Origin: an uncultured Microscilla sp.
Lineage (GTDB): Bacteria > Bacteroidota > Bacteroidia > Cytophagales > Microscillaceae
Direction: 5' to 3'
DNA length: 49,810 nt
NCBI RefSeq assembly: GCF_947493425.1
Contig: NZ_CANLRP010000045.1
Span: forward strand, 1-49,810
The translations under genes and the position numbers were made by a program. Within the stretch, counting starts at the first letter, position 1. Every line of letters begins with the position of its first letter. The notes under the pieces are model-generated. The model made no database searches. It had not been told where the DNA came from and saw only the letters and a list, made by a program, of their open reading frames with translations. Below are positions 1 to 7,311 of this stretch, piece by piece.

Positions 1-411
1 CTGTTCATTATTGCTAAATTTTGCTCACACAAAGATAATAATTAATTCCACATTTATTTATTGCCTGGTACACTAGGTGCAAGGTTTCAGGTACACCTTG
101 TTTAACTGCGTTGAGCTCATCCCTTGCTGTGTCAACCCTTCCGCAGGGCGATTTGATATAGTTGATTGGTAGAAGTCTCCTGGCTTCCCCTGCGAGCTTG
201 CCCTTGGAGGGTTTTTAATCTGCGAATGCAGTCCTTGTCTACATTCATAAAATGTCGGAGTTATAAGCAAAGTAGCTTTGCTGCGCAAGGAAAGCTTGTC
301 CTGTAAAGAACGAAACTTCCCATTGATTGAAGCTTTTAAGTCTTCTGTAGGAGGCTTAAAAGAGCTAGAGCCGACCAAGAAACTTCAGGCATCATGGCAT
401 AAGCCAACTTA
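1..411. other. Unassigned left-edge region
   Basis: No recognisable gene. Short open frames exist on both strands (73-378 minus, 278-532 plus), but they overlap each other antisense and neither resembles a protein family I know. The word GGTACAC occurs twice at about 67-73 and 91-97. The region may be degraded coding or repeat sequence; its left boundary is cut by the window. Confidence 0.3.
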
Positions 412-687
412 TTGGCAATTCAACAAAAAGTTCGCCGAAACCTTGAGGCGCTTACTTTTGATACAGACGAAATACTTGACCTTTATCCAAACCGCAAAGC
501 ACCTGTTTGTTATGTCACCAAACGCAAGCTAGACGATCAACTCGGCTTGCTGCGCCAAAGAGTAGACGATCTTTTAACCACTATAGAAAGAGCGCATGTA
601 TTTAATGATGAGTTTGAAAAAAGAGAAAACAAACACGAGATACGACTGGCATTTAAAACATACCCAAAAGGCCAATATCATTTTTAA
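412..687 (+). CDS. Hypothetical protein, 91 aa
   Basis: I do not recognise this protein. It is a short, charged, mostly helical sequence (KLDDQLGLLRQRVDDLLTTI in the middle is heptad-like), with no signal peptide or membrane segment. The frame is open only from 403, just after a TAA at 400-402, and has no ATG, so the start must be TTG at 412 or the gene is a 5'-truncated remnant. Support for a real transcript comes from the intrinsic terminator that follows at 717-758. It may be the 3' end of a degraded longer gene; start and function are both uncertain. Confidence 0.35.
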   Translation: MAIQQKVRRNLEALTFDTDEILDLYPNRKAPVCYVTKRKLDDQLGLLRQRVDDLLTTIERAHVFNDEFEKRENKHEIRLAFKTYPKGQYHF

Positions 688-716
688 AAAGGGTTTATAA
701 CAAACTCAACAAACCA

Positions 717-758
717 ACAGCCCTTGCATTGGCAAAACCAGTACAAGGGCTGTTTTTA
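717..758 (+). terminator. Intrinsic terminator
   Basis: Perfect 10-bp stem ACAGCCCTTG (717-726) / CAAGGGCTGT (744-753), loop of 17 nt, followed by a T-run. It ends the plus-strand gene at 412-687 and lies against the 3' end of the convergent flavin reductase gene. Confidence 0.75.
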
Positions 759-1388
759 TGAGAAATCGGGCAAATTGCTCACTCGTGCATACGGATGTTG
801 GGCGGTTTTCTTAAGGGTATAGTAACTGTTCAAGCCCGAAATGCCTACATCGCCCAAGCTTGCCAAGTCTATATAGCCTTGGTCGTTTACGGCCTCATCG
901 GGCACTATCAAGTGCATAATTTCTCCAATAATCAAAGTAGTGCCATTGATTTGGATGGGTACTTCTTGCACAAACTTCATCCCTAGCTTAAGCTTGCTTT
1001 CTTTGACAAAAGGGGCTTTAAAATCAAACAAATATTCTTCGGTAAGACGGCATTTGTCAAACTCCGATTCGTCTTTCTCAAACTTTACTGAGGTATAGTG
1101 GGCTTGCTCGACAAACGACTCGTGCACGTGGTTAATGGTATACATACCATTGTCGCAGATATTTTCGTAGGTATGGCGGCGCACCTCACCTTTGGGGCGC
1201 ATAATAAAGCCCAACAAAGCCGGATTACTGCCCAAGTGCACTACAGAGCTAAAAATGGCCAGGTTGGGCTCGTTGTTGGCAGAAATTGTTCCAATAAGAT
1301 TGGCAGGCTTGATACCACTCACTGAGTTGATAATATTGAGGCGTTTTACCCTTTCGGTATTTTCAATGTCTTCTTTGGTCAAATGCAT
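756..1388 (-). CDS. Flavin reductase-like FMN-binding protein
   Basis: A 210-aa protein of the flavin reductase-like / FMN-binding split-barrel family, cytoplasmic. The N-terminal part runs into the typical stretch GTISANNEPNLAIFSSVVHL (about residues 33-52), where family members bind FMN; LLGFIMRP follows. Members either reduce flavin with NAD(P)H or bind it for a partner oxygenase; the exact reaction cannot be read from sequence. It starts 11 nt after the stop of the upstream SDR gene on the same strand, so the two probably form an operon and may share a redox substrate (inference). The ATG at 1388 is the natural start, giving the usual length. Confidence 0.85.
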   Translation of the reverse strand: MHLTKEDIENTERVKRLNIINSVSGIKPANLIGTISANNEPNLAIFSSVVHLGSNPALLGFIMRPKGEVRRHTYENICDNGMYTINHVHESFVEQAHYTSVKFEKDESEFDKCRLTEEYLFDFKAPFVKESKLKLGMKFVQEVPIQINGTTLIIGEIMHLIVPDEAVNDQGYIDLASLGDVGISGLNSYYTLKKTAQHPYARVSNLPDFS

Positions 1389-1398
1389 AGGTATCTGT

Positions 1399-2097
1399 TT
1401 ATAATTTTACGCTTGACATTCCTCCATCTACATGAATAATTTGCCCTGTCATCCAATTGGCTTTGTCGGAGAACAGAAAAGCCGCAGTTTGAGCAATGTC
1501 GTCAGGAGTGCCTATTTTTTTGAGCGGGTGGCGTTGGGCATTTTTGTCTTTTTTATCGTCTGAATTGAGTAAACGACCTGCCAATGGGGTATCGGTAATA
1601 GAAGGCGCAATGGCATTTACTCTAATACTAGGGGCAAACTCTGCCGCCAAAGCACGGGTCAAACCCTCAATAGCCCCTTTAGAAGCCGCTACCTGGGCAT
1701 GAAACGCAAACCCTGTTTGCACCGCTACAGTAGAAAAAAACACGATAGAGGGGTTCTGGGCTGCTTTGAGCTTTTTTTGTATTGCTTGTAATACCTTTAC
1801 TGCACCCAATACCTGTAACTCGTAATCATTAGCAAATTGTTGGGGCTTGATGCGGGCAAAGGGCAACAAATTGATGCTACCAGGACAATAGGCTACGCCA
1901 TCGATGCTATCAGGCAAGAAGTCTAAATTGAGAGTTTCATCTGTTACATTGAGTGGGTGGTATTGCACGCCTTTAGGAGCGTCGCTTACTGCGGTGGTAT
2001 GATAGGTGGCATATACTTGATGCCCCTCGCTGGCTAGTTGTGCTACCAGGGCTTTGCCTATGCCAGACGATCCTCCAATGATTAAGTAATTTTTCAT
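1399..2097 (-). CDS. SDR-family oxidoreductase lacking the catalytic Tyr
   Basis: A Rossmann-fold short-chain dehydrogenase/reductase of about 232 aa. The cofactor loop GGSSGIGK is at residues 8-15, and the C-terminal part has the usual IRVNAIAPSITDTPLAGRLL and HVDGG segments. The canonical YxxxK active site reads VAASK here: the Tyr codon position is GTA (Val), while the Lys is kept. I recall SDR subgroups with the same replacement (FHAxxAAxKGAxEGLTRALA), so it may be a subgroup trait and not decay. The frame can begin at GTG 2103, but ATG at 2097 gives the standard SDR N-terminus. It is the first gene of a likely operon with the flavin reductase gene 11 nt downstream. Confidence 0.85.
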   Translation of the reverse strand: MKNYLIIGGSSGIGKALVAQLASEGHQVYATYHTTAVSDAPKGVQYHPLNVTDETLNLDFLPDSIDGVAYCPGSINLLPFARIKPQQFANDYELQVLGAVKVLQAIQKKLKAAQNPSIVFFSTVAVQTGFAFHAQVAASKGAIEGLTRALAAEFAPSIRVNAIAPSITDTPLAGRLLNSDDKKDKNAQRHPLKKIGTPDDIAQTAAFLFSDKANWMTGQIIHVDGGMSSVKL

Positions 2098-2347
2098 AAC
2101 CACTTAACTAATTGTAGCTTAAGTTGTTTTGAAATAGCTTTTACTAACGAAACCATTCGTATATTTGGGTAAGTATACGTGGGTTTTATCTATACAATAA
2201 TAATGAGCTTAACGTTTAATGTAAGAGGCTTAACAAAACGATATTAGGTCTATTACATTGGGAAATTTTTTTTTAGCCATACCAGAAAAAACAGAGCTGG
2301 TAAAAAATTCTCAAAAGCATTTATAGAAATCATAAACAGTTAATAGT

Positions 2348-2560
2348 ATGAACCAACAAGAGCTACCTTCAGAAGTAAACCACGAACTCATAGGAGTTTT
2401 AGAACAAATCCAACAAATAGATTATATGATTGAAATGCATAGAAATGATGACGATGACTTTATGCTCAACCAATACCAATACAAAAGAACTCAGTTTTTA
2501 CAAGAATTAAGTGAATTGTTGCAACAAATGAATATTTCACCTGCCGATTTAGTTACTTAA
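2348..2560 (+). CDS. Hypothetical small protein, 70 aa
   Basis: A short acidic helical protein I do not recognise. It has a Gln-rich, heptad-like pattern (LIGVLEQIQQIDYMIEMH, then QFLQELSELLQQMN) that suggests a small coiled-coil or two-helix bundle. There is no signal peptide or membrane segment. It has an ATG start and good coding character. Its stop (2558-2560) lies 4 nt from the stop of the convergent glycosyltransferase gene, and a near-perfect palindrome (2551-2566) spans both stop codons. No neighbour suggests a function. Confidence 0.6.
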   Translation: MNQQELPSEVNHELIGVLEQIQQIDYMIEMHRNDDDDFMLNQYQYKRTQFLQELSELLQQMNISPADLVT

Positions 2561-2564
2561 GTGA

Positions 2565-3569
2565 CTACTCAAGCACTTCTAACAACTCACTCATTTTTAT
2601 CTTTTGAGCACAATCAAAATGCTCCTTTGGACACGCTGTATGCCCATGCAAACCACAAGGACGGCAGGGTAAATCGGGTACTTGCACTATAGTGGCATTA
2701 TCAGACAAAGGACCATAGCCAAAGCTGGGGGCAGTAGAGCAATAAATAGTGCAACTGGGGGCATTCATAGACGAGGCAAGGTGCATAGGAGCCGAGTCGT
2801 TTACGTAGTTCATTTGGGCATTTTGCATCAATGCTGCCGACTCAAGCAAAGTCAGTTCTCCCGCCAGGTTCTTTATAGCAGGGTATTGAGCATCTGTTAT
2901 AATTTGCTCACAGGCAGCTTTGTCGCCAGGTGCACCCAACAAGTATACTTGTGGCGGAGCGTCATACTTTTGCGCAATGGCTTGCAATAACTCTACCCAA
3001 CGCGCTTGCAAAAACTGTTTGGTAAACCACACCGAAGTGGGTGCCATACAAATATAAGGCGTATTTTGGCTGTAGCCAGCTACCTTGGCAAATTGGGCTT
3101 GAGTGGGGTATAGCTTGGGGCGTGCTCGTTGCTCACTAGTAAGGTGCGCCACCAGCCCCAACACCCTATCTACTTCGTGAATGTTCTTACCGTATTGATA
3201 GGCTACTTTTTTGGAAAACAACCAAGCCAGCGGATTCTTTTTGAAGCCAATGCGTTGGGGAGCCCGCGAAAATGCCGTCATAAGCCCGGTAGCAAAAAAG
3301 CGTTGCATGTTTACTACCACATCGTAGCGGTTTTGGCGAATACGGCCAATCATTTTAAACATGTTTTTCTTCTTATTTTCTTGCTTGTTCCACACCAATA
3401 CTTCGTTGAGTAGCGGGTGCCCTTCGAGCAAGCTTTCGTTGCCTTTACGCAGCAAGAAATCAATTTTTGCCTCAGGATAAAACGCATGTATTTTTTCAAT
3501 GACTGCTGTTCCCAGAATAACATCACCAATAAAAGCCGTTTGTATCAATAATATTTTTTGCACTTTCAC
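2565..3569 (-). CDS. Glycosyltransferase family 9 (heptosyltransferase-like)
   Basis: A 334-aa GT9 protein of the ADP-heptose:LPS heptosyltransferase type, expected at the cytoplasmic face of the inner membrane in LPS core assembly. The N-terminus KILLIQTAFIGDVILGTAVI is the family start with the G-D acceptor loop. APTSVWFTKQF (near residue 180) matches the substrate loop, and NDSAPMHLASSMNAP (near residue 257) the sugar-nucleotide-binding segment. The C-terminus is Cys-rich (CRPCGLHGHTACP), as in many waaF-like proteins. The substrate could be another NDP-sugar. A second glycosyltransferase gene starts divergently across a 418-bp repeat-containing spacer, so both may serve surface polysaccharide. 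Confidence 0.88.
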   Translation of the reverse strand: MKVQKILLIQTAFIGDVILGTAVIEKIHAFYPEAKIDFLLRKGNESLLEGHPLLNEVLVWNKQENKKKNMFKMIGRIRQNRYDVVVNMQRFFATGLMTAFSRAPQRIGFKKNPLAWLFSKKVAYQYGKNIHEVDRVLGLVAHLTSEQRARPKLYPTQAQFAKVAGYSQNTPYICMAPTSVWFTKQFLQARWVELLQAIAQKYDAPPQVYLLGAPGDKAACEQIITDAQYPAIKNLAGELTLLESAALMQNAQMNYVNDSAPMHLASSMNAPSCTIYCSTAPSFGYGPLSDNATIVQVPDLPCRPCGLHGHTACPKEHFDCAQKIKMSELLEVLE

Positions 3570-3611
3570 AGAATATCTCCAACTTTAAGTTTATTTAAAT
3601 AGTCCATAGCA

Positions 3612-3647
3612 CTGACAGGGGCAAGCTTTAAGCGACAAGTCGCAAGT
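3612..3647 (+). repeat. Dispersed repeat, copy 1
   Basis: A 36-nt unit that matches 48436-48471 at 33 of 36 positions in the same orientation, and 3922-3949 in inverted orientation. It carries the small dyad GCGACAAGTCGC. All copies are intergenic. Confidence 0.7.
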
Positions 3648-3921
3648 TACACCCAGCTCCACAGGCAACTAACAGGGTTCTAGGTATTAGATATGCCTTA
3701 CTCTACTAACAACTAATAAACTTATAGTACACTTATTTTCAGTCAATTATAAATTTATTAATTAATTAGGAGGCACAAGTGCTTAAAACCCCAATAAATA
3801 TCGGATAGAAATAGGTTAGTTCACATATTAAACCTGACAAGTAAGCACTTATAAATACTTCTAACTATCAAAGTTGTAAACAATTGAAAATAAACACCTT
3901 ACAAACTTGATAGTTACCTGT

Positions 3922-3949
3922 ACTTGTCGCTCGAAGCTTGCCTCCCTGT
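3922..3949 (-). repeat. Dispersed repeat, copy 2 (inverted)
   Basis: The reverse complement matches the core of copy 1 (ACAGGG, GCAAGCTT, AGCGACAAGT) with a 2-nt insertion and two mismatches. It lies 38 bp before the GT4 start codon, so with copy 1 it frames about 340 bp. Confidence 0.6.
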
Positions 3950-3987
3950 TAAGGCTATGTACTATAAACCAAAGCACAAAAATAGGT

Positions 3988-5112
3988 ATGAAGATAGGAT
4001 TTGATGCAAAAAGAGCTTTTTTTAATCACAGTGGCTTAGGAAACTACAGTCGCAATATGCTGCAATTACTCGCCCAACACTATCCCGAGCACCAATATCA
4101 TCTTTATACTCCCTCTAACCAAGATACTATTTCGTTTGAATTACAAGGGGCGCCCATCATCAAAACACCCCAAGGCTGGACAAACCGCAAGTTAAAATCG
4201 CTTTGGCGCAGCCTTTGGATGGCAAAAGACCTACAACGCGATGGCATAGACTTGTTTCACGGGTTGAGCAATCAACTGCCCAAAAATATTGGTAAGTTTA
4301 AGGGCAAATCGGTGGTCACTATTCACGACCTTATATTTTTGCGTTACCCAACGTTGTATAAAAAAGCTGACCGGATGATAGATACCCGTAAGTTTCGCCA
4401 CGCTGCCCAGGCTGCCAATCGGGTGATTGCAGTAAGCAAGCAAACTAAAGCCGATTTGATCGACTTTATGCATATTCCGGCTGAAAAAATAAGTGTGGTT
4501 TATCAAAACTGCCACTCGTCTTTTAGCAAGTTGGTAAGCAAAGAAGAAAAAACTCAACTAAGCACTACCTATCATTTACCCCAAAACTATATGCTATCGG
4601 TGGGCACTATAGAAGCCCGCAAAAACATAGGCATTGTGATAGAAGCCCTGCAAAAAGGAGCGATTGATATGCCGTTGGTAGTAGTGGGGAGCCCTACCCC
4701 TTACTTAGACAGCCTCAAGGCATCTATTGCCCAAAATCCCCCCAAGGCTCCTGTTATTTTTTTGCACAATGTACCTCTAAAGCATTTGCCGGGTCTGTAC
4801 CAAATGGCTCAGTTATTTGTTTATCCTTCTATTTTCGAGGGTTTTGGTATTCCTATTCTTGAGGCGTTGCACTCAAACACTCCTGTGGTTACCAGTCAGG
4901 GCAGTTGCTTTCCAGAATCGGGCGGCAACGCAGCCCAATATATTGACCCACATAACGTAGAATCAGTCATTGACGTGCTCAATAAAGTACTCAATGACAA
5001 TGCTTTACAAAAACAAATGATTGCCCTTGGGCAACAGCATCTCCAGCAATTTATGGGAGACAAATTAGCCCAAGATTTGATGCAAGTATACCAATATGTA
5101 CTAAACAATTGA
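3988..5112 (+). CDS. Glycosyltransferase family 4 (group 1)
   Basis: A GT-B fold glycosyltransferase of 374 aa. The N-terminus MKIGFDAKRAFFNHSGLGNY is the usual start of this group, with the Gly-rich acceptor loop. The C-terminal donor-binding motif FEGFGIPILEAL (E-x7-E type) binds the NDP-sugar. The longer open frame from 3907 adds 27 residues without family character and would run through the repeat copy at 3922-3949, so ATG 3988 is chosen. No signal peptide; it likely acts on lipid-linked or LPS precursors at the inner membrane. Donor and acceptor cannot be told from sequence. A GT9 gene is divergent upstream and engB follows 127 bp downstream. Confidence 0.88.
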   Translation: MKIGFDAKRAFFNHSGLGNYSRNMLQLLAQHYPEHQYHLYTPSNQDTISFELQGAPIIKTPQGWTNRKLKSLWRSLWMAKDLQRDGIDLFHGLSNQLPKNIGKFKGKSVVTIHDLIFLRYPTLYKKADRMIDTRKFRHAAQAANRVIAVSKQTKADLIDFMHIPAEKISVVYQNCHSSFSKLVSKEEKTQLSTTYHLPQNYMLSVGTIEARKNIGIVIEALQKGAIDMPLVVVGSPTPYLDSLKASIAQNPPKAPVIFLHNVPLKHLPGLYQMAQLFVYPSIFEGFGIPILEALHSNTPVVTSQGSCFPESGGNAAQYIDPHNVESVIDVLNKVLNDNALQKQMIALGQQHLQQFMGDKLAQDLMQVYQYVLNN

Positions 5113-5197
5113 CCTTGACCAGAGGGCAATCAACCCAATAAATAGCATCATTGATCTAAAAAGCCCTTTGACAAATACAGTTTGCCTGAAAATATCG

Positions 5198-5205
5198 TAT
5201 TTTTG
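5198..5205 (+). promoter_or_regulatory. Candidate -7 box for engB
   Basis: TATTTTTG fits the Bacteroidota -7 consensus TAnnTTTG and lies 34 nt before the engB ATG. A -33 TTG at 18-21 nt spacing is not visible, so support is partial. Confidence 0.4.
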
Positions 5206-5239
5206 CAGGTAGTACCAATTTTTTTAAAATAGTAAGATC

Positions 5240-5842
5240 ATGGAAGTTAAAAGTGCCGAATTTATCAAAAGTAGTACCGACTACACCCAATGCCCGGCAG
5301 CACACCAGCCTGAGTATGCTTTTATTGGACGTTCGAATGTGGGGAAGTCTTCCTTGATTAACAAGTTGACCAATAGAAAAAGCCTGGCAAAGACATCTCA
5401 AAACCCGGGTAAAACCCAAACTATCAATCATTTTCTTATCAACGATCGCTGGCACCTTGTCGATTTGCCAGGGTATGGCTACGCCAAAGCAAGTAAGACC
5501 GAACGCAAAAAGTGGGGCAAGATGATCAATGACTACATCTTGAAACGAGAAGTATTACTAGGTATTTTTGTATTGATAGATGCTCGCCACGAACCCCAAA
5601 AAATTGATATGGAGTTTTTGGAATGGCTCGGCGAAGAAGGAATTCCTTTTACCATGGTGTTTACCAAATCAGACAAATTATCGTCTAACAAGCTACCTCA
5701 GGCTATAGCCAACTATCGCAAGGCTATGCTCAGAACCTGGGAAGAGATGCCTACTCACTTTGTCACTTCGTCGGTATCAGGGTTAGGGTGCGACGAAATA
5801 TTAAAATTTATACGAGATGTAAATAAGACTTTCCAACATTGA
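5240..5842 (+). CDS. engB: Ribosome biogenesis GTPase EngB (YihA/YsxC)
   Basis: A 200-aa TRAFAC-class GTPase needed for late assembly of the large ribosomal subunit. G1 is GRSNVGKS (residues 30-37), the G2 region has the conserved Thr in NPGKTQTINHF, G3 is DLPGYGYA (75-82), G4 is TKSDK (142-146), and G5 is TSSVSGLG near 176-183. Length and domain order are typical. A candidate -7 box lies upstream and a terminator-like hairpin downstream (5881-5931), so it is probably transcribed alone. Confidence 0.96.
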   Translation: MEVKSAEFIKSSTDYTQCPAAHQPEYAFIGRSNVGKSSLINKLTNRKSLAKTSQNPGKTQTINHFLINDRWHLVDLPGYGYAKASKTERKKWGKMINDYILKREVLLGIFVLIDARHEPQKIDMEFLEWLGEEGIPFTMVFTKSDKLSSNKLPQAIANYRKAMLRTWEEMPTHFVTSSVSGLGCDEILKFIRDVNKTFQH

Positions 5843-5880
5843 AACGTTGATCTGATTTAACATAAAAGCGATAAAACACA

Positions 5881-5931
5881 TAGACATTTTAATGCATCAT
5901 TACGTATCGTTTTTAAAAAATGTCTATTTTT
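5881..5931 (+). terminator. Terminator-like hairpin after engB
   Basis: Perfect 10-bp stem TAGACATTTT (5881-5890) / AAAATGTCTA (5917-5926) with a 26-nt loop, followed by TTTTTG. The right arm overlaps a candidate -7 box (5925-5932) for the next gene. Confidence 0.5.
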
Positions 5932-5932
5932 G
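5925..5932 (+). promoter_or_regulatory. Candidate -7 box for the DUF5606 gene
   Basis: TATTTTTG matches TAnnTTTG. A transcript starting about 7 nt downstream would carry the 13-bp inverted repeat at 5957-5999 in its leader. No clear -33 element is visible. Confidence 0.35.
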
Positions 5933-5956
5933 AGGCTATTTTGCAAAATGTGTATG

Positions 5957-5999
5957 GTGTTTTCTTCATTTTTAGGCTAGATAAATATGAAGAAAACAC
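5957..5999 (+). promoter_or_regulatory. 13-bp inverted repeat in the DUF5606 leader
   Basis: GTGTTTTCTTCAT (5957-5969) pairs perfectly with ATGAAGAAAACAC (5987-5999), loop 17 nt. A second small dyad ACATGC-T-GCATGT (5998-6010) abuts it. No T-run follows, so it is not a terminator; it could be an operator or leader hairpin. Confidence 0.45.
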
Positions 6000-6074
6000 A
6001 TGCTGCATGTTATACATATTGCTTAAAGAAAGTAAAACTTTCGAATCAATTTTTATCAAAAAATATCAAATCGA

Positions 6075-6569
6075 ATGGATTTAAAAAAGATTGCTGCCAT
6101 CTCAGGAAAACCAGGGTTGTTTAAAGTAGTAAAGCCTACGCGTTCTGGTGTGATTGTAGAATCATTGGATAAGAAAAAACGCAAGGTGGTAGTGGGAGCT
6201 ACCAGCCGTATGTCAGTGTTGAAAGAAGTATCCATCTACACAACAGATCAAGAAGGCTCGGTGCCTTTGGCAGATGTTATTCTAAAGATATATCAAGACT
6301 TTAACGAAGATATACAAAAACTCAACTCTAAAACTTCTTCAGCAGATTTGATGGCGTTTTTGAAAAGCATAGTGCCTGATTATGATGAAGAAAAAGTGTA
6401 TGTATCAGACGTAAAAAAACTGATTAGTTGGTATAAACTAATTGGCGAAAATGCGCCCGAAACATTGGAAGAGTTAGCCAATGGTACACATGAAGAAGAA
6501 GAAGAGAAAGAGACAAAAACTGAGGCTAAGGCTGACGAGAAAGAAGAGACAGAGAAAAAAGAGTCTTAA
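6075..6569 (+). CDS. DUF5606 family protein
   Basis: A 164-aa cytoplasmic protein matching the Bacteroidota family DUF5606. The conserved N-terminus MDLKKIAAISGKPGLFKVVK leads into a small beta-rich domain (residues 1-60; GVIVESLDKKKRKVVVGATS), then a helical part with the motif VSDVKKLISWYKLIGENAPE (about 115-134). The tail (139-164) is a highly charged Glu/Lys run, probably disordered. The function of the family is not known to me. The leader contains a perfect 13-bp inverted repeat, and a strong terminator lies 25 nt after the stop. Confidence 0.85.
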   Translation: MDLKKIAAISGKPGLFKVVKPTRSGVIVESLDKKKRKVVVGATSRMSVLKEVSIYTTDQEGSVPLADVILKIYQDFNEDIQKLNSKTSSADLMAFLKSIVPDYDEEKVYVSDVKKLISWYKLIGENAPETLEELANGTHEEEEEKETKTEAKADEKEETEKKES

Positions 6570-6593
6570 ATTTAGAAATACACCAATACTATC

Positions 6594-6640
6594 AAACCAA
6601 TAAGTTCGCTGGGGTAGCTCCGCGAACTTATTGGTTTTTT
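6594..6640 (+). terminator. Strong intrinsic terminator
   Basis: A 16-bp perfect stem (6594-6609 with 6622-6637; core CCAATAAGTTCGC / GCGAACTTATTGG), 12-nt loop, then a T-run. It separates the DUF5606 gene from the convergent cytidine deaminase gene and may work on both strands. Confidence 0.85.
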
Positions 6641-6644
6641 ATGC

Positions 6645-7154
6645 TTATTCGCCAGAGTTCAAGTTTTTCTTACCAAACTTAAGGGGTAATAAATCGGCAA
6701 CAGACGAAACCACATATACATTCTCTTCTTGCCCTTGCAAAATCAACTGAATGTTATGAGGCTGTTTTTCTTCATATTCGAGCATTGCCTGGCGACAAGC
6801 ACCACAAGGGGCTGCAGGTAAAAATACTTCATCGCCCCGCTGAGCAGCTACTGCAATGGCTTTGATTGTACGGTTGGGGTATTGGGCACCAGTATAATAA
6901 ATAGCGGTTCGCTCGGCACAAATACCAGAGGGGTAGGCCGCATTCTCTTGATTGCTCCCTGTCACGACTGTTCCATCATCCAACAAAATGGCTGCACCTA
7001 CCAAAAAGTTAGAATAAGGGGCATACGCCTGATGGGTTATTTTTTTGGCGGCTTTGAGCAAGCTGGCATACTCTGGGGCAAGTTCTGACGGGCGATCATA
7101 CACCTCTATAGAAAGCGTAATATCGAGTTTTTTTTTCTGATCTGTTTGGCTCAT
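6645..7154 (-). CDS. cdd: Cytidine deaminase
   Basis: Zinc-dependent deaminase of (deoxy)cytidine to (deoxy)uridine in pyrimidine salvage, homotetrameric type, cytoplasmic. With the start at 7154 it has 169 aa. The active site is CAERTA (Cys79, catalytic Glu81) and PCGACRQ (Cys117, Cys120); FLVGAAILLDDG (about 50-61) is the substrate-binding strand. The frame is open to ATG 7199, which adds 15 residues before MSQTDQKKKL; I prefer 7154 because family members begin close to this point, but the longer form is possible. A -7 box TATCTTTG lies upstream at 7234-7241. Confidence 0.93.
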   Translation of the reverse strand: MSQTDQKKKLDITLSIEVYDRPSELAPEYASLLKAAKKITHQAYAPYSNFLVGAAILLDDGTVVTGSNQENAAYPSGICAERTAIYYTGAQYPNRTIKAIAVAAQRGDEVFLPAAPCGACRQAMLEYEEKQPHNIQLILQGQEENVYVVSSVADLLPLKFGKKNLNSGE

Positions 7155-7233
7155 GTTACTTGAATATTTAGGAGACAAAGTCAAATGTCTATTGAGCAAC
7201 TTTTGACTTATAGTATTTTAATGGTTCAAATAA

Positions 7234-7241
7234 CAAAGATA
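7234..7241 (-). promoter_or_regulatory. Candidate -7 box for cdd
   Basis: On the minus strand this reads TATCTTTG, fitting TAnnTTTG. No -33 element is visible at the usual spacing. Confidence 0.4.
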
Positions 7242-7311
7242 CAGGTAACCAAACATAAGTACTTGTTATTATTGTACCTATAGCCATTGATTTTAGAGCT
7301 TTATCCTAAGT

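Larger units (their letters stand above)
3570..3987. other. 418-bp divergent spacer with repeats
   Basis: No gene. The spacer contains an inverted pair of a dispersed repeat (3612-3647 and 3922-3949) and a separate 9-bp perfect inverted repeat AAGTGCTTA (3777-3785) / TAAGCACTT (3843-3851). Promoters for both flanking glycosyltransferase genes must lie here, but I see no TAnnTTTG box with good spacing. Confidence 0.6.

Noticed and set aside
73-378. A 101-aa open frame on the minus strand
   Set aside because: It overlaps another short frame antisense, has no recognisable domain, and its composition does not look like a protein.
2551-2566. Near-perfect 16-bp palindrome over two convergent stop codons
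   Set aside because: It has no loop and no T-run, so it cannot form a useful hairpin; probably chance at the junction.
3907-3987. N-terminal extension of the GT4 glycosyltransferase frame
   Set aside because: The 27 extra residues show no family character and would translate the dispersed repeat at 3922-3949; ATG 3988 gives the standard N-terminus.
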